Counted from the stretch's first letter, positions 44,619 to 56,893 are shown. The stretch is 64,000 nucleotides of DNA from Fulvimonas soli (GCF_003148905.1 NZ_QGHC01000013.1:1155-65154); one strand, 5' to 3'. Numbers and translations: made by a program. Notes: generated from the sequence alone by a model not told the origin.

Positions 44619-45077
44619 TCAGGCCGGAGGCGCCTCGTCGGCCTGGTCCAGCGCCTGCAGGTTGTCCTTGATCCGGCCCAGCACCGCGAGCGTCTGCCGC
44701 AGCTCGTCCACGGTGAGCCCGAGCGTGGCGTCGCGGCGCAGGCCGCGGCTGATCTCCTCCATGTCGTCCACCACCGCGCGCGCCTGCGGCGTGAGGTGCA
44801 GGCGCCAGGCGCGGCGGTCCTTCGGGTCGGGCCGGCGCTCGACGAAGCCGGCCGCCTGCAGGCGGTCGATCACCCGGCCCACCGCGATCGGCTCCATCTC
44901 CAGCTGCTCGGCCAGCTCGTTCTGGCGCAGGTCCTCGCGGCGGTACAGCATCTTGATCGCGCGCCACTGCGCGCGGGTCAGCCCGAAGCGTTCGGCGCGG
45001 CGGTCGAAGTGCTTGCGGAACAGCAGCGTCACGTCGCTCAGCAGGTAACCGAACGAGATGTCTTCCGGCTTGGTCAT
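44619..45077 (-). CDS. MarR-family regulator of the RND operon
   Basis: The 152-residue protein has the MarR winged helix: RRAERFGLTRAQWRAIKMLY, NELAEQLEMEPIAVGRVIDR, LQAAGFVERRPDPKDRRAWR. It lies upstream of the adaptor-permease pair on the same strand, with 201 bases between, and most likely represses that pump and itself until a toxic ligand binds. No palindrome strong enough to call an operator was found in the spacer. Confidence 0.88.
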   Translation of the reverse strand: MTKPEDISFGYLLSDVTLLFRKHFDRRAERFGLTRAQWRAIKMLYRREDLRQNELAEQLEMEPIAVGRVIDRLQAAGFVERRPDPKDRRAWRLHLTPQARAVVDDMEEISRGLRRDATLGLTVDELRQTLAVLGRIKDNLQALDQADEAPPA

Positions 45078-45362
45078 GGCAGCGCGGGCCCTTCGGCGTC
45101 TTTCCGCCGAAGCATACGGCGGCGCGCCCGGCGAGGCCACGCGGCAGGATGACCCGGCCCCGGGCGCCGGCTCGCCCGCGCGCGGCCGGCCGAATCGCCA
45201 CGGCGGCCCCCGCATGCCCGCGAACGGCGCAAAAGAGCAGGACGGACGCCCTCCCGCGCGAGACGGGGCCTGGCCGGTTCGCGGGCGGCGCCGCCGGACC
45301 GGCTGCGCTATCTTTGCTCCCTTGCAGCGCCGCGATCGCGCGCGACGGAGCGCAGCAGCCGC

Positions 45363-45887
45363 ATGCCGCTTTCCATCGTCATCGACGACATCACCCGCCT
45401 GGCGGACGACGCCATCGTCAACGCCGCCAATCCCGCCCTGCTCGGCGGCGGCGGCGTGGACGGGGCGATCCACCGCGCCGCCGGCCCCGCACTGCTGCAG
45501 GCCTGCCGCGCGCTGCCCGAGGTGGCGCCGGGCGTGCGCTGCCCCACCGGCGAGGCACGCATCACGCCCGGCTTCGCGCTGGCCGCGCGCCACGTGATCC
45601 ACACCGTCGGCCCGGTCTGGCGCGGCGGCGCGCACGGCGAGCCGCAGCTGCTCGCCGCCTGCCACCGCAACGCGCTGGCGCTGGCGCGCACGCACGGGCT
45701 GGCCAGCCTGGCCTTCCCGGCGATCAGCTGCGGCGTCTACGGCTATCCGCCGGAGCTGGCCGCGCCGGTGGCGGTCGCCGCGGTGCGCGAGGCGCTGGCG
45801 GAGCTCGAGGCCGCGATCGCGGTGCGCTTCTGCCTGCGCGACGCCGCGATGGCGGCGATCTGGCGCGCGGCGCTCAGCGCAGCTTGA
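45363..45887 (+). CDS. Macro-domain ADP-ribose hydrolase (YmdB/MacroD-like)
   Basis: The 174-residue single macro domain has the ligand loop [20 protein letters not shown], the second loop [12 protein letters not shown] and the TVGPVWRGG strand. This is the MacroD/YmdB class that hydrolyses O-acetyl-ADP-ribose and mono-ADP-ribosylated proteins. It is cytoplasmic. Its last 14 bases overlap the 3' end of the convergent batD-like gene. An unusually short loop precedes the catalytic region, but all core motifs are present. Confidence 0.92.
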   Translation: MPLSIVIDDITRLADDAIVNAANPALLGGGGVDGAIHRAAGPALLQACRALPEVAPGVRCPTGEARITPGFALAARHVIHTVGPVWRGGAHGEPQLLAACHRNALALARTHGLASLAFPAISCGVYGYPPELAAPVAVAAVREALAELEAAIAVRFCLRDAAMAAIWRAALSAA

Positions 45888-47592
45888 ACGGGTACAGCGG
45901 CGGCAGCGGCGGCTCGTCGCCGTCCTTGCCGGCCCCGTCGCGCCATGCGAAGCCGCGGACGAAGGCCGCGGCCAGCGCCGTGCCCGCCGTCGCCGGAGCG
46001 CCCGCGTAGCGCTGCCGCTGCAACGCCGCGATCGCCTCGCGCTGCGCGGGCGCGGCCAGCGCGTCGGCCAGCTCGCCGAGGTTGCGCAGCTGCGGCCGCT
46101 CGCTGCGCGCCCAGGCCAGCAGCGCCTGTTCCTGCGCCGCGGCGTCGGTGCCGCGCGCGGCCGCGAGGAAGGCCTCGCGCAGGCGCCGCGCCGGCGGCGC
46201 AACCACTGCCGTGGCGGATTCGCGGGGTGCCGCGCGGCGGCCGCCGCGCCGTCCCAGCCACCAGCCCAGCGCGCCGGCCAGCAGCAGCGCGGCCGCGCCG
46301 GCGAGCCACCACGGCCACGTGCCCGCGCCGGGCAGGCGTGCGGTCCATGCGCCCGACGAAGGAGCCGCCGTCGATGCCGGTGCCGCGGGCAAGGGCGCGG
46401 CGGACGATGATGCCGCCGCGGCCGGCGCCGCACCGGCGCCGGCCGCGGGCAGCACGTCCAGCTCGCGCGCGGGGATCGTCGCCGTCTCGGCGCGCCCGCT
46501 CTGCACGTTCCACCACTTGAGCGTGGTGGCGGGGATGCGCAGCCGGCCCGGCCGCTCCGGCACCACCGCGAAGGACTGCGTGCGGCTGCCCAGTAGCCAC
46601 TGGCCGTCGGCGCGCGTGGCCTCGGCCGGCTTGTCCGGGTACACGGTGGCGCCGTCCAGCGGCGGCAGGCCGAGCGCGGGCAGCGCCTCGTACGGCAGCC
46701 CGGTGGCCTGCAGCGTCATGGTGAGGTTGAGCGGCTGGCCGACGCGCGCGCGGCCGTCGGCGGGCAGGCCGTCCAGCTTCAGCTCGAGCTGCCGCGCGGG
46801 CAGCCAGGCCGCGTTGCCCCAGTCGGCCGGCGCCGGCTGCACTTCCACCGCCGCCGCCGGCGCGGCCGCGCTGACCGGCGTGCCCATGCCGAAGAAGCTG
46901 TCCGGGTCGTTGGGATCGACCTGCTCGCCCTGGAAGCCCAGCGCGGGAATCTCCAGCCGGCCGGGCCGCTGCGGGATCAGCGCGTAGCGGCGCTCCACCA
47001 CGTGGTAGTTGCGGCCGCCGCGCTCGGCGTCGTAGTCGAGGTCGCCGCCGAGCCGGCGCACGTCCACGCCGGGCAGCTGCGGGTCGGCCAGCGCGCCGTT
47101 GGTGAGCGTGGCGCGGTAGTACAGCTTCACCGTGTAGACCAGCTGCTGGCCCACGCGCACCGTGCCGGGCTCGACCGCCGACTCCATGAAGACGTCCTTG
47201 CCGCCGCGCGCGGCGGCCGCCGCGTCGGCCGGGCTCACCTGCAGCGACAGCGCCGCGGTGCGCTGCCCGTTCACCTCCAGCGGCGGGATCTCGAGCCGGC
47301 CCGCGCGCTTGGGGCGCAGCGCGATGCCGACGATGGTCTGCGCGCTGCGCTGGCCGTTGACGATGCTGACGCTGGTGTTGCTGGAGCTGCCGAGGATGTC
47401 GAAGTCGCGCTGCAGCGGCGAGAGGTCCGGCGTGCCGAGCGAACCGCCGCCGTCCGCGCGCAGGTTGAGGGTGACCGTCTCGCCGAGCTGCACGCTGTCG
47501 CGGTCGAGCGTGGCCTGCACCGCGGCGGTCTGCGCGAACGCGGGCAGCCACAGCAGCCAGGCCAGCAGGGCGAGCAGTCGGTGCGGCTTCAT
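45874..47592 (-). CDS. BatD-like protein
   Basis: The 572-residue protein has a signal peptide ([15 protein letters not shown]) and beta-sandwich repeats such as [17 protein letters not shown] and [17 protein letters not shown], matching BatD (oxygen-tolerance family). A Pro/Ala/Ser-rich linker (about 395-415) precedes one membrane helix ([20 protein letters not shown]) and a cytoplasmic helical tail. It is the last gene of the MoxR/Bat operon and overlaps the upstream gene by ATGA. It probably acts with the BatA and BatB proteins in the envelope. Confidence 0.88.
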   Translation of the reverse strand: MKPHRLLALLAWLLWLPAFAQTAAVQATLDRDSVQLGETVTLNLRADGGGSLGTPDLSPLQRDFDILGSSSNTSVSIVNGQRSAQTIVGIALRPKRAGRLEIPPLEVNGQRTAALSLQVSPADAAAAARGGKDVFMESAVEPGTVRVGQQLVYTVKLYYRATLTNGALADPQLPGVDVRRLGGDLDYDAERGGRNYHVVERRYALIPQRPGRLEIPALGFQGEQVDPNDPDSFFGMGTPVSAAAPAAAVEVQPAPADWGNAAWLPARQLELKLDGLPADGRARVGQPLNLTMTLQATGLPYEALPALGLPPLDGATVYPDKPAEATRADGQWLLGSRTQSFAVVPERPGRLRIPATTLKWWNVQSGRAETATIPARELDVLPAAGAGAAPAAAASSSAAPLPAAPASTAAPSSGAWTARLPGAGTWPWWLAGAAALLLAGALGWWLGRRGGRRAAPRESATAVVAPPARRLREAFLAAARGTDAAAQEQALLAWARSERPQLRNLGELADALAAPAQREAIAALQRQRYAGAPATAGTALAAAFVRGFAWRDGAGKDGDEPPLPPLYPFKLR

Positions 47593-49477
47593 GGCGTGTC
47601 GTCCTCCCCCGGCGGCGCGCCGTGGCGCTGCCGGTATTCCAGCTCGAACTTGCGCCGCAGCAGCGCGCCCGGATCGTCGGGCACGCGCTGCAGCGCCTGG
47701 CGCAGCTCGGCGGGCAGCCGGGCCTCGGGGTCGTCCTGCGCGGCGACGCCGAGCTGGTGGCTGCCGTCGGCCTGCGCGGGCCTGCCGGATCGCAGCGCCC
47801 GGTCCATCTGCCGCTGCAGGGCCTGGCGCGCCTGCTCGGCCTGGGCGGCCTGCCGGGCCTGTTCGCCCGCGTCCGGCGGCGGCGCGGCGCCTTCCCGCTT
47901 CGCGTCCTGGCCGCTGGCGGATTCGCCCGGCTGGCCGTTCTGTCCGCCGCCCCGGCCGTTGTCGTCCGGCTGGCCGTCGGCCTGTTCGCCGCGGCGGTTG
48001 CCCTGGCTGTCCTGCTTGTGCCCGTCCTGCGCGTCTTTCGACGGAGCGTTCTTTCCCTGCTTGTCCTGGTCGCGCTGGTCCTGGCCGCCGCCCTGGCCGT
48101 CCTGCGCCTTCTGCGACGGCGGCGGCTGGCGGCGCAGCCAGTCCTCCACCGCCTGGCGGTTGGCGCGCGCGTCGGCATGGGCGGGATCGAGCCGCAGCGC
48201 CTCGTCGTAGGCGGCGATCGCCTCCCGGTAGCGGCCCATCCTGGCCAGCGCGTTGCCGAGGTTGTAGCGCGCGTCCGCGCCGGAAGCCCCGGCCAGCGCC
48301 TGCGCGGCGGCCGCGTAGTTGCCCGCGCGGTAGGCGGCTGCGCCGCGCAGCGCGGGATCACGCGCGAGCTGCGCCGCCTCCTTCGCGCGCCCCTCGCGCA
48401 GCGCCTGCGCGGCCTGCTGGTCGCGGCGCTGCCACAGGTCGCGCCAGCTCGCCGCCTCGGCGCGCCCGGGCAGCAGCGGGAGGGCCAGCAGCGGCAACAC
48501 CAGCAGCCAGCCGCGGCGGAAGCCGCAGGCGGCGACCAGCAGCAACGGCAGCAGCAGCCAGGGGCCGCGGTCCTCCCACTGCGCGCTCTGCTCGCCGCTG
48601 GCCTGCGCCGTCCCCGCGCGCAATTCGGCGCGCAGCGCCTCGACGTCCGCGGCATCGTCGCGCAGCGGCACGTAGCGGCCGCCGCCGGCGGCGGCCAGCG
48701 CGGCGAGCCCGGCGTCGTCGCGCCGCGCCAGCTCGATGCGACCCTGCGCATCGTGCAGGAAGCCGCCGCCGTCCTGCGGCACCGGCCCGCCCTGCGCGCT
48801 GCCCACGCCGAGCACCGAGACGCGCACGCCCGCGGCCAGCGCCTTGCGCGCGGCCGCCTCCGCGCCGGCGTCCACGCGGTCGGCGAGCAGCACCAGCGAG
48901 CCGCCGCCGGCATGCGCGTGGTCGATCAGCTCGACGCCGCGCTCGATCGCCGCGGCGGCGTTGTCGCCGTCCACCGGCATGGTGTCGGGCGCGAGCGCGT
49001 CGAGCAGGTCGTCCAGGCTGTGCGCGTCGCTGGTCAGCGGCGCCACCGCGAAGGCCTCGCCGGCGTAGGCGACCAGCCCGTTGAGACCGTCGCGGTTGGC
49101 GTCGAACAGCGCGCGCGCCTTGTAGCGGGCGCGGTCGAGCCGGCTCGGCGCCACGTCGCGCGCGAGCATGCGCGGCGACAGCGCGACCGCCACCACCTGC
49201 GCGGCGCGGTCGGCGTACAGCGGCGTCTGCGCGCGGCTCCAGCTCGGGCCGGCCAGGGCCAGCACGGCCAGCAGCGCGCCGAGGCCGGCCAGCAGCAGTG
49301 GCAGGCGGCGGTCCGCGCCGCGGCCGCTGAGCAGGTGCGGCAGCAGCTCGGCATCGGCCAGCCGCGCCAGCTCGTGCCGCGCGTCGCCGCGGCGCGACAG
49401 CCACCACAGCAGCGGCGGCAGCAGCGCCAGCGCGAGCAGCCAGGCCGGCCGCAGGAAATGGAACTGCTGCAGCGCGC

Positions 49478-49481
<4 letters not shown>
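47589..49481 (-). CDS. BatB-like VWA protein fused to a TPR (BatC-like) region
   Basis: The 630-residue protein has two N-terminal helices, a VWA domain (about 90-290), two more helices (about 325-365), TPR repeats (about 385-475; ADARYNLGNALARMGRYREA) and a Gln/Gly/Asp-rich low-complexity stretch (about 476-570). It is a BatB-BatC fusion, common in Proteobacteria. The VWA metal site is altered: where DxSxS is expected the sequence reads ALSPR (residues 100-104), so Asp and the second Ser are gone. It overlaps BatA-like and BatD-like genes by four bases each. Confidence 0.88.
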
Positions 49482-50453
<972 letters not shown>

Positions 50454-50461
<8 letters not shown>

Positions 50462-50972
50462 GCGCGACCGGCTCCGCCTTGCGCGGCACGCGCTGGCGCA
50501 ACGCCCGCGCGAGCCAGCGGCGCGCCGCCGCCAGCGCCGCGTCGCGGTCGAGCGGCAGCGGCCGGTACAAGGCCTGCTCCAGGCGTTCGAGCTGCGCCAT
50601 GGTCCCGGCATCCACCGGCACCCGCGCCAGCAGCGCCCGCCACGCCTCGCCGTCCGCCGACGCGGCGCGCGCGTCGAGGCGCCGCGCCGCCCGGCGCAAC
50701 AACTGGTGCAGGCCGGCGGCGAAGGCGCCATCGTCGGCATCCGCCGCGTGCCGCGCGGCCAGCGCGTCGACTTCGGCCAGCACGCGCCGCAGCGCGATGC
50801 GCGCGCGCCGGCGGCGGCACCAGGCCAGCAGCCCGATCGCGGCGAGCGCCAGCAGCAGCGCGGCCAGCAGCCACCAGCCCGGCGCGGGCGGCCACCAGGA
50901 CGGCGCGGGCGGCAGGTGGATGTCGCGCAGCGCCGGCCCTGCCTGCGCCGGTGCGGGCAGCCGCGCGCTCAT
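50454..50972 (-). CDS. DUF4381 family protein
   Basis: The 172-residue protein has one N-terminal membrane helix (WWLLAALLLALAAIGLLAWC) preceded by the typical IHLPPAPSWWPPAPGWW. A basic helical cytoplasmic domain follows, with FAAGLHQLLRRAARR and ARRWLARALRQRVP. DUF4381 genes nearly always sit between DUF58 and VWA genes in MoxR operons. Its specific role is not known. Confidence 0.88.
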
Positions 50973-51897
50973 CGCGCCCCCTGTACGCCGAGCAGGGCCG
51001 ATACCGCTGGCTGCGGATCGGCCGCGGTGTCGATGCTGCGGCAGGCCAGGCCGAGCGAGCGCGCCATCGCGGCCAGCCGCAGTCCGCCACCGCCCAGCGC
51101 CTGCTGGAACTCGCGCCGCTGGCGCTCGCCGTACAGCTCCACCTCGCGGCGCTCGCCGCCGTGCTCCAGCGGGTAGCGTCCGGGCGGCGGCAACGCCCGT
51201 TCGAGCGGATCGGCCACCAGCAGCACGCCCACCTGCGCGTGTCTGGACAGTTCCCACAGCAGCGGCCGCGCGGCCTCGTCGCAGCACAGGCCGTCGCTGA
51301 GCAGCAGCACGCGGCTGGCGCCGCGCGCCAGGCGGGCGGCGCGGCGCAAGGCTCCCGACAAGGCTTCGGCGGCCGCCTCGTCGCCCGGCGCGCGGTCCCA
51401 TTCCGCCAGCACGCCGCACAGCGCCAGCGCGCCGTGCATGCCCGGCCGCGGCCGCAGCAGCTGGCGCTGCACGCCGAAGGCCAGCGCGCCGACCCGCTCG
51501 CCCGCGCGCGCGGCCTGCCACGCCGCCAGCGCGGCGGCGCGCGCGGCCTGCACCGACTTGAAGCGCGCGCGCGTGCCGAAGCGCATGCTGGCGTGGGTGT
51601 CCAGCAGCACCAGCAGCTGCGCCTCGCGCTCCTCCTCGAACAGCTTGGTGTGCAGGCGGCCGCTGCGCGCGGTGAGCCGCCAGTCCAGCCGGCGCACGTC
51701 GTCGCCGGGCTGGTAGGCGCGCGACTCGGCGTAGTCCATGCCGCGGCCATGCAGGCGGCTGGCCTGCTGGCCGGCTTGCGCCGCCTGGCGCGGCGCACGT
51801 GCCGGGGCCAACCGGCCCGTGCGCGCGCGCAGCGCGATCAGTTCGGCCAGCGAGACGCTGGCGCGTCCGTCGCCGTCGGCACTGCGCAGTCGGGCGC

Positions 51898-51901
<4 letters not shown>
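50969..51901 (-). CDS. DUF58 domain protein
   Basis: The 310-residue protein has the DUF58 signature RAYQPGDDVRRLDWRLTARS, HTKLFEEEREAQLLVLLDTHASM and then a VWA-like fold (VLLLSDGLCCDEAARP). It lacks a membrane anchor. DUF58 proteins are partners of MoxR ATPases. It starts with GTG at 51,901, overlapping the moxR stop by four bases (GTGA), and overlaps the DUF4381 start by four. Confidence 0.92.
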
Positions 51902-52893
<992 letters not shown>

Positions 52894-52967
52894 CGTGGGT
52901 TCCTGGCTGTCACTGTCGTTTGACCGCGCAACTAAACGAAAGTTTCACTACCTGGAACTCTAAACAA

Positions 52968-52996
52968 AGAAAGGGATGGCCCTGCCATCCCTTTCT
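52968..52996 (-). terminator. Rho-independent terminator
   Basis: A perfect 13-base stem (52,968-52,980 with 52,984-52,996) closes a 3-base loop. On the minus strand it is followed by CTTTGTTT. It lies 17 bases after the stop of the orphan gene at 53,013-53,450, so it ends that transcript before moxR. Confidence 0.85.
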
Positions 52997-53012
52997 CAAT
53001 CACCCATTCAAA

Positions 53013-53450
53013 TCAACTGTCCCTGCGCAAAACAATGACCGTAGGATTTCCCTCTGGAGGAATGCCGCCAGGATGGTAACCGCATTTAGAGGTGTCATAC
53101 CTATATTCGACTGGCGTCCATCCGATTGGCCACGTCCAACCATTCCAACACACCTGCATGACCGACCCAACAGGCATATCAAGAAAATAGGTCATCTCCC
53201 TCCAGTTTGGAGACGGCAACCCACCGGGCGGAGCGCACCAAATATTCCAAATTTCATTGGTTTCAATCCAGCCTGTAGTTATTTGCGGAGGAAATTTAAC
53301 GGGCTGATGTGTTTGCTGATCATAAATACATCCAGATAAAGTTGGCGCGCCGTTTTGGCCAACACCAGGCGTCGGATCGGCCGCCCTCGTTTCCATCGAG
53401 ACAAGGACGAGCGCAATTACTGCACAACTCATTAGGAATTTCTGTTTCAT
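53013..53450 (-). CDS. Small secreted protein, unknown, low-GC
   Basis: The 145-residue protein has a clear signal peptide (MSCAVIALVLVSMETRAADP) and GGAGG before the ATG. The mature part is rich in Pro, Gly and Trp (WNIWCAPPGGLPSPNW, QVCWNGWTWPIGWTPVEY) with four cysteines that could form two disulfides. I do not recognise a family. Codon use is far more AT-rich than that of its neighbours, continuous with the 3' end of pilQ, which suggests it arrived by transfer. It is 45 bases downstream of pilQ and could be transcribed with the pil operon. Confidence 0.75.
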   Translation of the reverse strand: MKQKFLMSCAVIALVLVSMETRAADPTPGVGQNGAPTLSGCIYDQQTHQPVKFPPQITTGWIETNEIWNIWCAPPGGLPSPNWREMTYFLDMPVGSVMQVCWNGWTWPIGWTPVEYRYDTSKCGYHPGGIPPEGNPTVIVLRRDS

Positions 53451-53495
53451 GACTACCTCCGTAGTGATGATTCATCTTCCCCCTTGAACTTTCCG

Positions 53496-55676
53496 TCATT
53501 GCAGAATATCGCTAAGAATTCGTGGAGTAACGAATATCAATAGCTCAGCCTTATCATTCTGACGAGTGGTTTTACGGAACAAGATTCCAACACCAGGAAT
53601 ATCACCCAATCCCGGAACCTTGGTTATGGAATTATTTTTCGTAATCTCATAGATACCACCCAGCACCACTGTCTGTCCATTATCGACTAATACTGATGTA
53701 TTCAATTCGCGGGTACTGATTTGTGGCACCTGTCCACTGCCCGGAGCATCGACAAATTTTTCCAGCGCGTCTTTCTTCACGTTTATCTGCAGATAAACGC
53801 GATTATCGGCGGTGATTGTCGGCGTGACGCGCAGTTCAAGTACGGCGTCCTTGAACTGCACGGTGGCGGTGCCGCTACCTGCCGCGCCGGTGGCGCTGTT
53901 CTGGTAAGTGACGTAACCAATTTCGTCGCCCTGCCGAATCACCGCCTCCTGCTGGTTGGCGGTGATCACGCGTGGGCTGGACACCACCTCGCCGCGGCCT
54001 TCGGTCTGCGCCGCCGAGAGCTCCAGGTCCACGGCGTAGTTGGCGCCGAGGATGGCCAGGCCGAAGGAGCCGCCGGTCGCCGTGGCGGGGAGGTTGACGT
54101 TGAGCCCACTGCCGTCGGCGGGGAAGGCCACGCCCGTGGTCGTACCGTTGCCAAGGTCATGGCCGCCGGTGGAGATGACGTTGCCGCCGGAGGTCGTATG
54201 CCTGGCCTGGATGCCGAACTTGGCACCCAGGTCGCGGGTGAAGTCGTCGGTGGCGACCACGATGCGCGACTCGATCAGCACCTGCTGTACCGGCCTGTCG
54301 AGCACGGCGATCAGGTCGCGCAGCTGCTTGATCTTCTCCGGGTTGTCGTTGATCAGCAGGGTGTTGGTGCGGATGTCGTAGGACACGCTGCCGCGCGGAG
54401 AGAGGAAGCCGCGGCTGCCGTTGCTGCCGCCACCACCGTTGCCCTGCAGGCTGCCCTGGGTCAGCAGCTTGGCGATGTCGGCGGCCTTGCCGTAGCTGAT
54501 CGGCACGTAGTCGGTGACCAGCTCGGCGTTGTCCTCGGCCTTGATGCGCGCGTCGGCCACGCTCTGCTCGTAGTCGGCCAGCTCCTTCTGCGGGGCGATC
54601 CAGATCACGTTGCCGTTGCGGCGCTTGTCCAGGCTCTTGGCGCGCAGGATCACGTCCAGCGCCTGGTCCCACGGCACGTTGACCAGGCGCAGGGTGATGC
54701 TGCCGCCCACGGTGTCGGAGGCGACCAGGTTGAGGCCGGAGACGTCGGCCAGCAGCTGCAGCGCCGAGCGCACCGGGATGTCCTGCATGTTGAAGGTGAC
54801 GCGGTTGCCGGTGTAGACCGGCTCCTGGCCCTTGGCCAGCTTGGCGGCCTCGGCGGGCGTGGTCTTCTTCGGCGCGACTTCCACCACGTACTGGTCGGCG
54901 GTCTGGTAGGAGGAGGTCTCCACCTTGCCCTTGAACGCGATCTCGACGCGCGCGCCGCCCGCCGTGTTGGCCTTGCTGGAGACGTACTGCACCGGCGTGG
55001 CGAAATCGAGCACGTCCAGCCGCTGCGCCAGGTTGGCGGGCAGGTTCACGTGGTCGAGGTTGACCACCAGGGTGTCGCCCTGGCGCTTCATGTCGGCGTT
55101 GGCGCCGGGGCCGGCGAAGCTGATCAGCACCCGGCCCTCGCCGTTGGGGCCGCGGCGGAAGTCGATGTTCGACACGGCCGGGCCGTTCATCGCCGACGGC
55201 AGCGCCTTGGACGGGTCGATCGTCGCCGCCGTGGTGGTGGTCTGCGCCGCGGTGCCGTTGTTGATCGTCAGCACCAGGCTGTCGCCCTCGACGCGGGCGC
55301 GGTAGGTGGACTCGCGCATCAGCTCGACCACCACGCGGGTGCGCCCGCCGGCGGCCACCGCCGACACGCCGGCGGTCGAGCCCTTGCCGATGTCCAGGTG
55401 GCGCGCGGCGGCGTTGTCGGTGTCGTCGAAGTCGAGCGCGATCCGCGGCGGGTTGCCGGTGGTGAAGATCTTCGGCTGCGGCACCGGGCCCTGGGCGAAG
55501 TTCATGTGCAGCTCGACGCGGCCGCCGGGCAGCGGTTCGTAGCTGATGTCCTTCAGGGTGGTGGTGGCCAGCGCGGCGCCGGCCCACAGGATGCCGACGG
55601 CCAGCAGGCCCATCGAAAGGCAACGGCTCGCTTGGCGCATGACACGGCCCCGGACAGGTTTGGTTTGGTTGCTCAT
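53496..55676 (-). CDS. pilQ: Type IV pilus secretin PilQ
   Basis: The 726-residue outer-membrane secretin forms the gated pore for the pilus. It has a signal region (SMGLLAVGILWAGAALATT), two AMIN domains (about 30-140 and 165-270), a secretin/TonB short domain (about 300-350; DIPVRSALQLLADVSGLNLV), N1 domain and the secretin barrel with QEAVIRQGDEIGYV and VPGLGDIPGVGILF. A Gly/Asn-rich loop (about 408-425) interrupts the N1 domain. The last ~140 codons use AT-rich codons unlike the rest, so the 3' end may be recombinant. It ends the pilMNOPQ operon. Confidence 0.96.
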   Translation of the reverse strand: MSNQTKPVRGRVMRQASRCLSMGLLAVGILWAGAALATTTLKDISYEPLPGGRVELHMNFAQGPVPQPKIFTTGNPPRIALDFDDTDNAAARHLDIGKGSTAGVSAVAAGGRTRVVVELMRESTYRARVEGDSLVLTINNGTAAQTTTTAATIDPSKALPSAMNGPAVSNIDFRRGPNGEGRVLISFAGPGANADMKRQGDTLVVNLDHVNLPANLAQRLDVLDFATPVQYVSSKANTAGGARVEIAFKGKVETSSYQTADQYVVEVAPKKTTPAEAAKLAKGQEPVYTGNRVTFNMQDIPVRSALQLLADVSGLNLVASDTVGGSITLRLVNVPWDQALDVILRAKSLDKRRNGNVIWIAPQKELADYEQSVADARIKAEDNAELVTDYVPISYGKAADIAKLLTQGSLQGNGGGGSNGSRGFLSPRGSVSYDIRTNTLLINDNPEKIKQLRDLIAVLDRPVQQVLIESRIVVATDDFTRDLGAKFGIQARHTTSGGNVISTGGHDLGNGTTTGVAFPADGSGLNVNLPATATGGSFGLAILGANYAVDLELSAAQTEGRGEVVSSPRVITANQQEAVIRQGDEIGYVTYQNSATGAAGSGTATVQFKDAVLELRVTPTITADNRVYLQINVKKDALEKFVDAPGSGQVPQISTRELNTSVLVDNGQTVVLGGIYEITKNNSITKVPGLGDIPGVGILFRKTTRQNDKAELLIFVTPRILSDILQ

Positions 55677-55694
55677 TGCATCAGCCCCTGATTC

Positions 55695-56237
55695 CTATTT
55701 CTCGCCGAGCGCGATGCTGGCCGAACGTTCCATCCAGCCACCATTGCCATTGGAAACCAGCTCGACCAGGTCGATGTGGTCATCCGCAATGGCGGTGACG
55801 CGACCGTAGTTCTGCCCCATGTATTCGTTGCGGTGGACGCGGTGGATCACGCCGCCCGGGTCCTTGATCAGCACTTCCATGCCGGGTCCGGAGCCGATCG
55901 TGCCGACCATCTTCAGGCTGTCCAGCGCGAACAGTTCCAGCGGCTCCTTGGGCCGGTTCTCGTCCGGCCGCGGGCCCGTGCTGGCGCTGTTCTGCTGCAG
56001 CTCGGCGGTGCTCGGGCTGAACGGGTCGCGCTGGTCCTGGTCGTTGTACTGGAAGGTCTCGAAGGTCTTGATCACCGGCAGCGGCGGGATCGGCGCGCCC
56101 TTCTTCGCCTGCTCCTGCGCGACCCAGTCGTGCAGGTCGGACATGCCGCGGGTGCAGCCGCCCAGCGCCAGCACGGCGGCGAGCGCCAGGGCCGCGCGGG
56201 TCCAGCGGGCCGGATTGATGGCGACGAAGCCGCTCAT
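55695..56237 (-). CDS. pilP: Type IV pilus lipoprotein PilP
   Basis: The 180-residue inner-membrane lipoprotein has the lipobox LALGGC (lipid-modified Cys about residue 28). A disordered linker with YNDQDQRDPFSPS follows, then the beta-sandwich HR-like domain (MVGTIGSGPGMEVLIKDPGG, VHRNEYMGQNYGRV). It binds PilN/PilO and the PilQ secretin. It overlaps pilO by four bases and precedes pilQ by 18. Confidence 0.95.
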   Translation of the reverse strand: MSGFVAINPARWTRAALALAAVLALGGCTRGMSDLHDWVAQEQAKKGAPIPPLPVIKTFETFQYNDQDQRDPFSPSTAELQQNSASTGPRPDENRPKEPLELFALDSLKMVGTIGSGPGMEVLIKDPGGVIHRVHRNEYMGQNYGRVTAIADDHIDLVELVSNGNGGWMERSASIALGEK

Positions 56238-56893
56238 TTGCCACCTCCTGCCTGGCCGCCGTGCGCCCCGGGACGGTTCGCTTCCTTCGCGGCGGCGCTT
56301 TCGTCGTCTTCGAGATAGCGGTAGGTCTTCACCGTGCCCTGCAGCACCAGCTGGCCGCTGCCCTTGTCCTTGGGGGTCAGGGACACGTCGTGCAGGGTGA
56401 GGATCACCACGCGCGGCAGCGAGGCCACGCCGCTGATGAAGGTGCCGAACTGGTGGTAGGTGCCGACCATCTTCAGCTGGATCGGCTTCTCGGCGTAGAA
56501 CTCCTTGGGCGTTTCCGGGCCCGGCTGGAACACCTCCGGCTCCAGGCCCGCCGACAGCGCGGTCTGCGAGATGTCCACCAGCAGCTCCGGCATCTCGGTC
56601 TTGCTGGGCAGCTGGCGCAGCAGCTGGCGCAGCATGTCCTGCATCTCGTCGAGCTGCTGCTGCAGGGCCTCCAGGTTCACCGCCTTGGCCTGCTTCTGCG
56701 AGAACTCCTGCTTGAGCTGCTCCTCCTTGGTCGCCAGCGAGCTCAGCTCGTCCTGCTGGTCGCTGATCTTGAGGTACCAGCCCAGGAAGACCACCACCGC
56801 GAACAGCAGCACGATGAAGAACACCTTGACCGACCTCGGCCAGCCGCCGATGTTGTTGCGGTCGAGGTTGCGCAGATCGTCGAGGAACTTCAT
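56234..56893 (-). CDS. pilO: Type IV pilus assembly protein PilO
   Basis: The 219-residue protein has a short cytoplasmic N-terminus (FLDDLRNLDRNNIGGWPRSV), one membrane helix (FFIVLLFAVVVFLGWYL), a coiled coil (about 50-95, SSLATKEEQLKQEFSQK) and a periplasmic ferredoxin-like domain (ETPKEFYAEKPIQLKMVGTY). It dimerises with PilN to form the alignment ring. The Met at 56,893 is chosen because the family starts there; it overlaps pilN by four bases. Confidence 0.95.
   Translation of the reverse strand: MKFLDDLRNLDRNNIGGWPRSVKVFFIVLLFAVVVFLGWYLKISDQQDELSSLATKEEQLKQEFSQKQAKAVNLEALQQQLDEMQDMLRQLLRQLPSKTEMPELLVDISQTALSAGLEPEVFQPGPETPKEFYAEKPIQLKMVGTYHQFGTFISGVASLPRVVILTLHDVSLTPKDKGSGQLVLQGTVKTYRYLEDDESAAAKEANRPGAHGGQAGGGK

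Noticed and set aside
40131-45152. A 1673-codon open frame antisense to the RND efflux operon
   Set aside because: It is a product of high GC: the sequence is Arg/His/Gly-rich, has no domain and lies fully opposite well-recognised genes.
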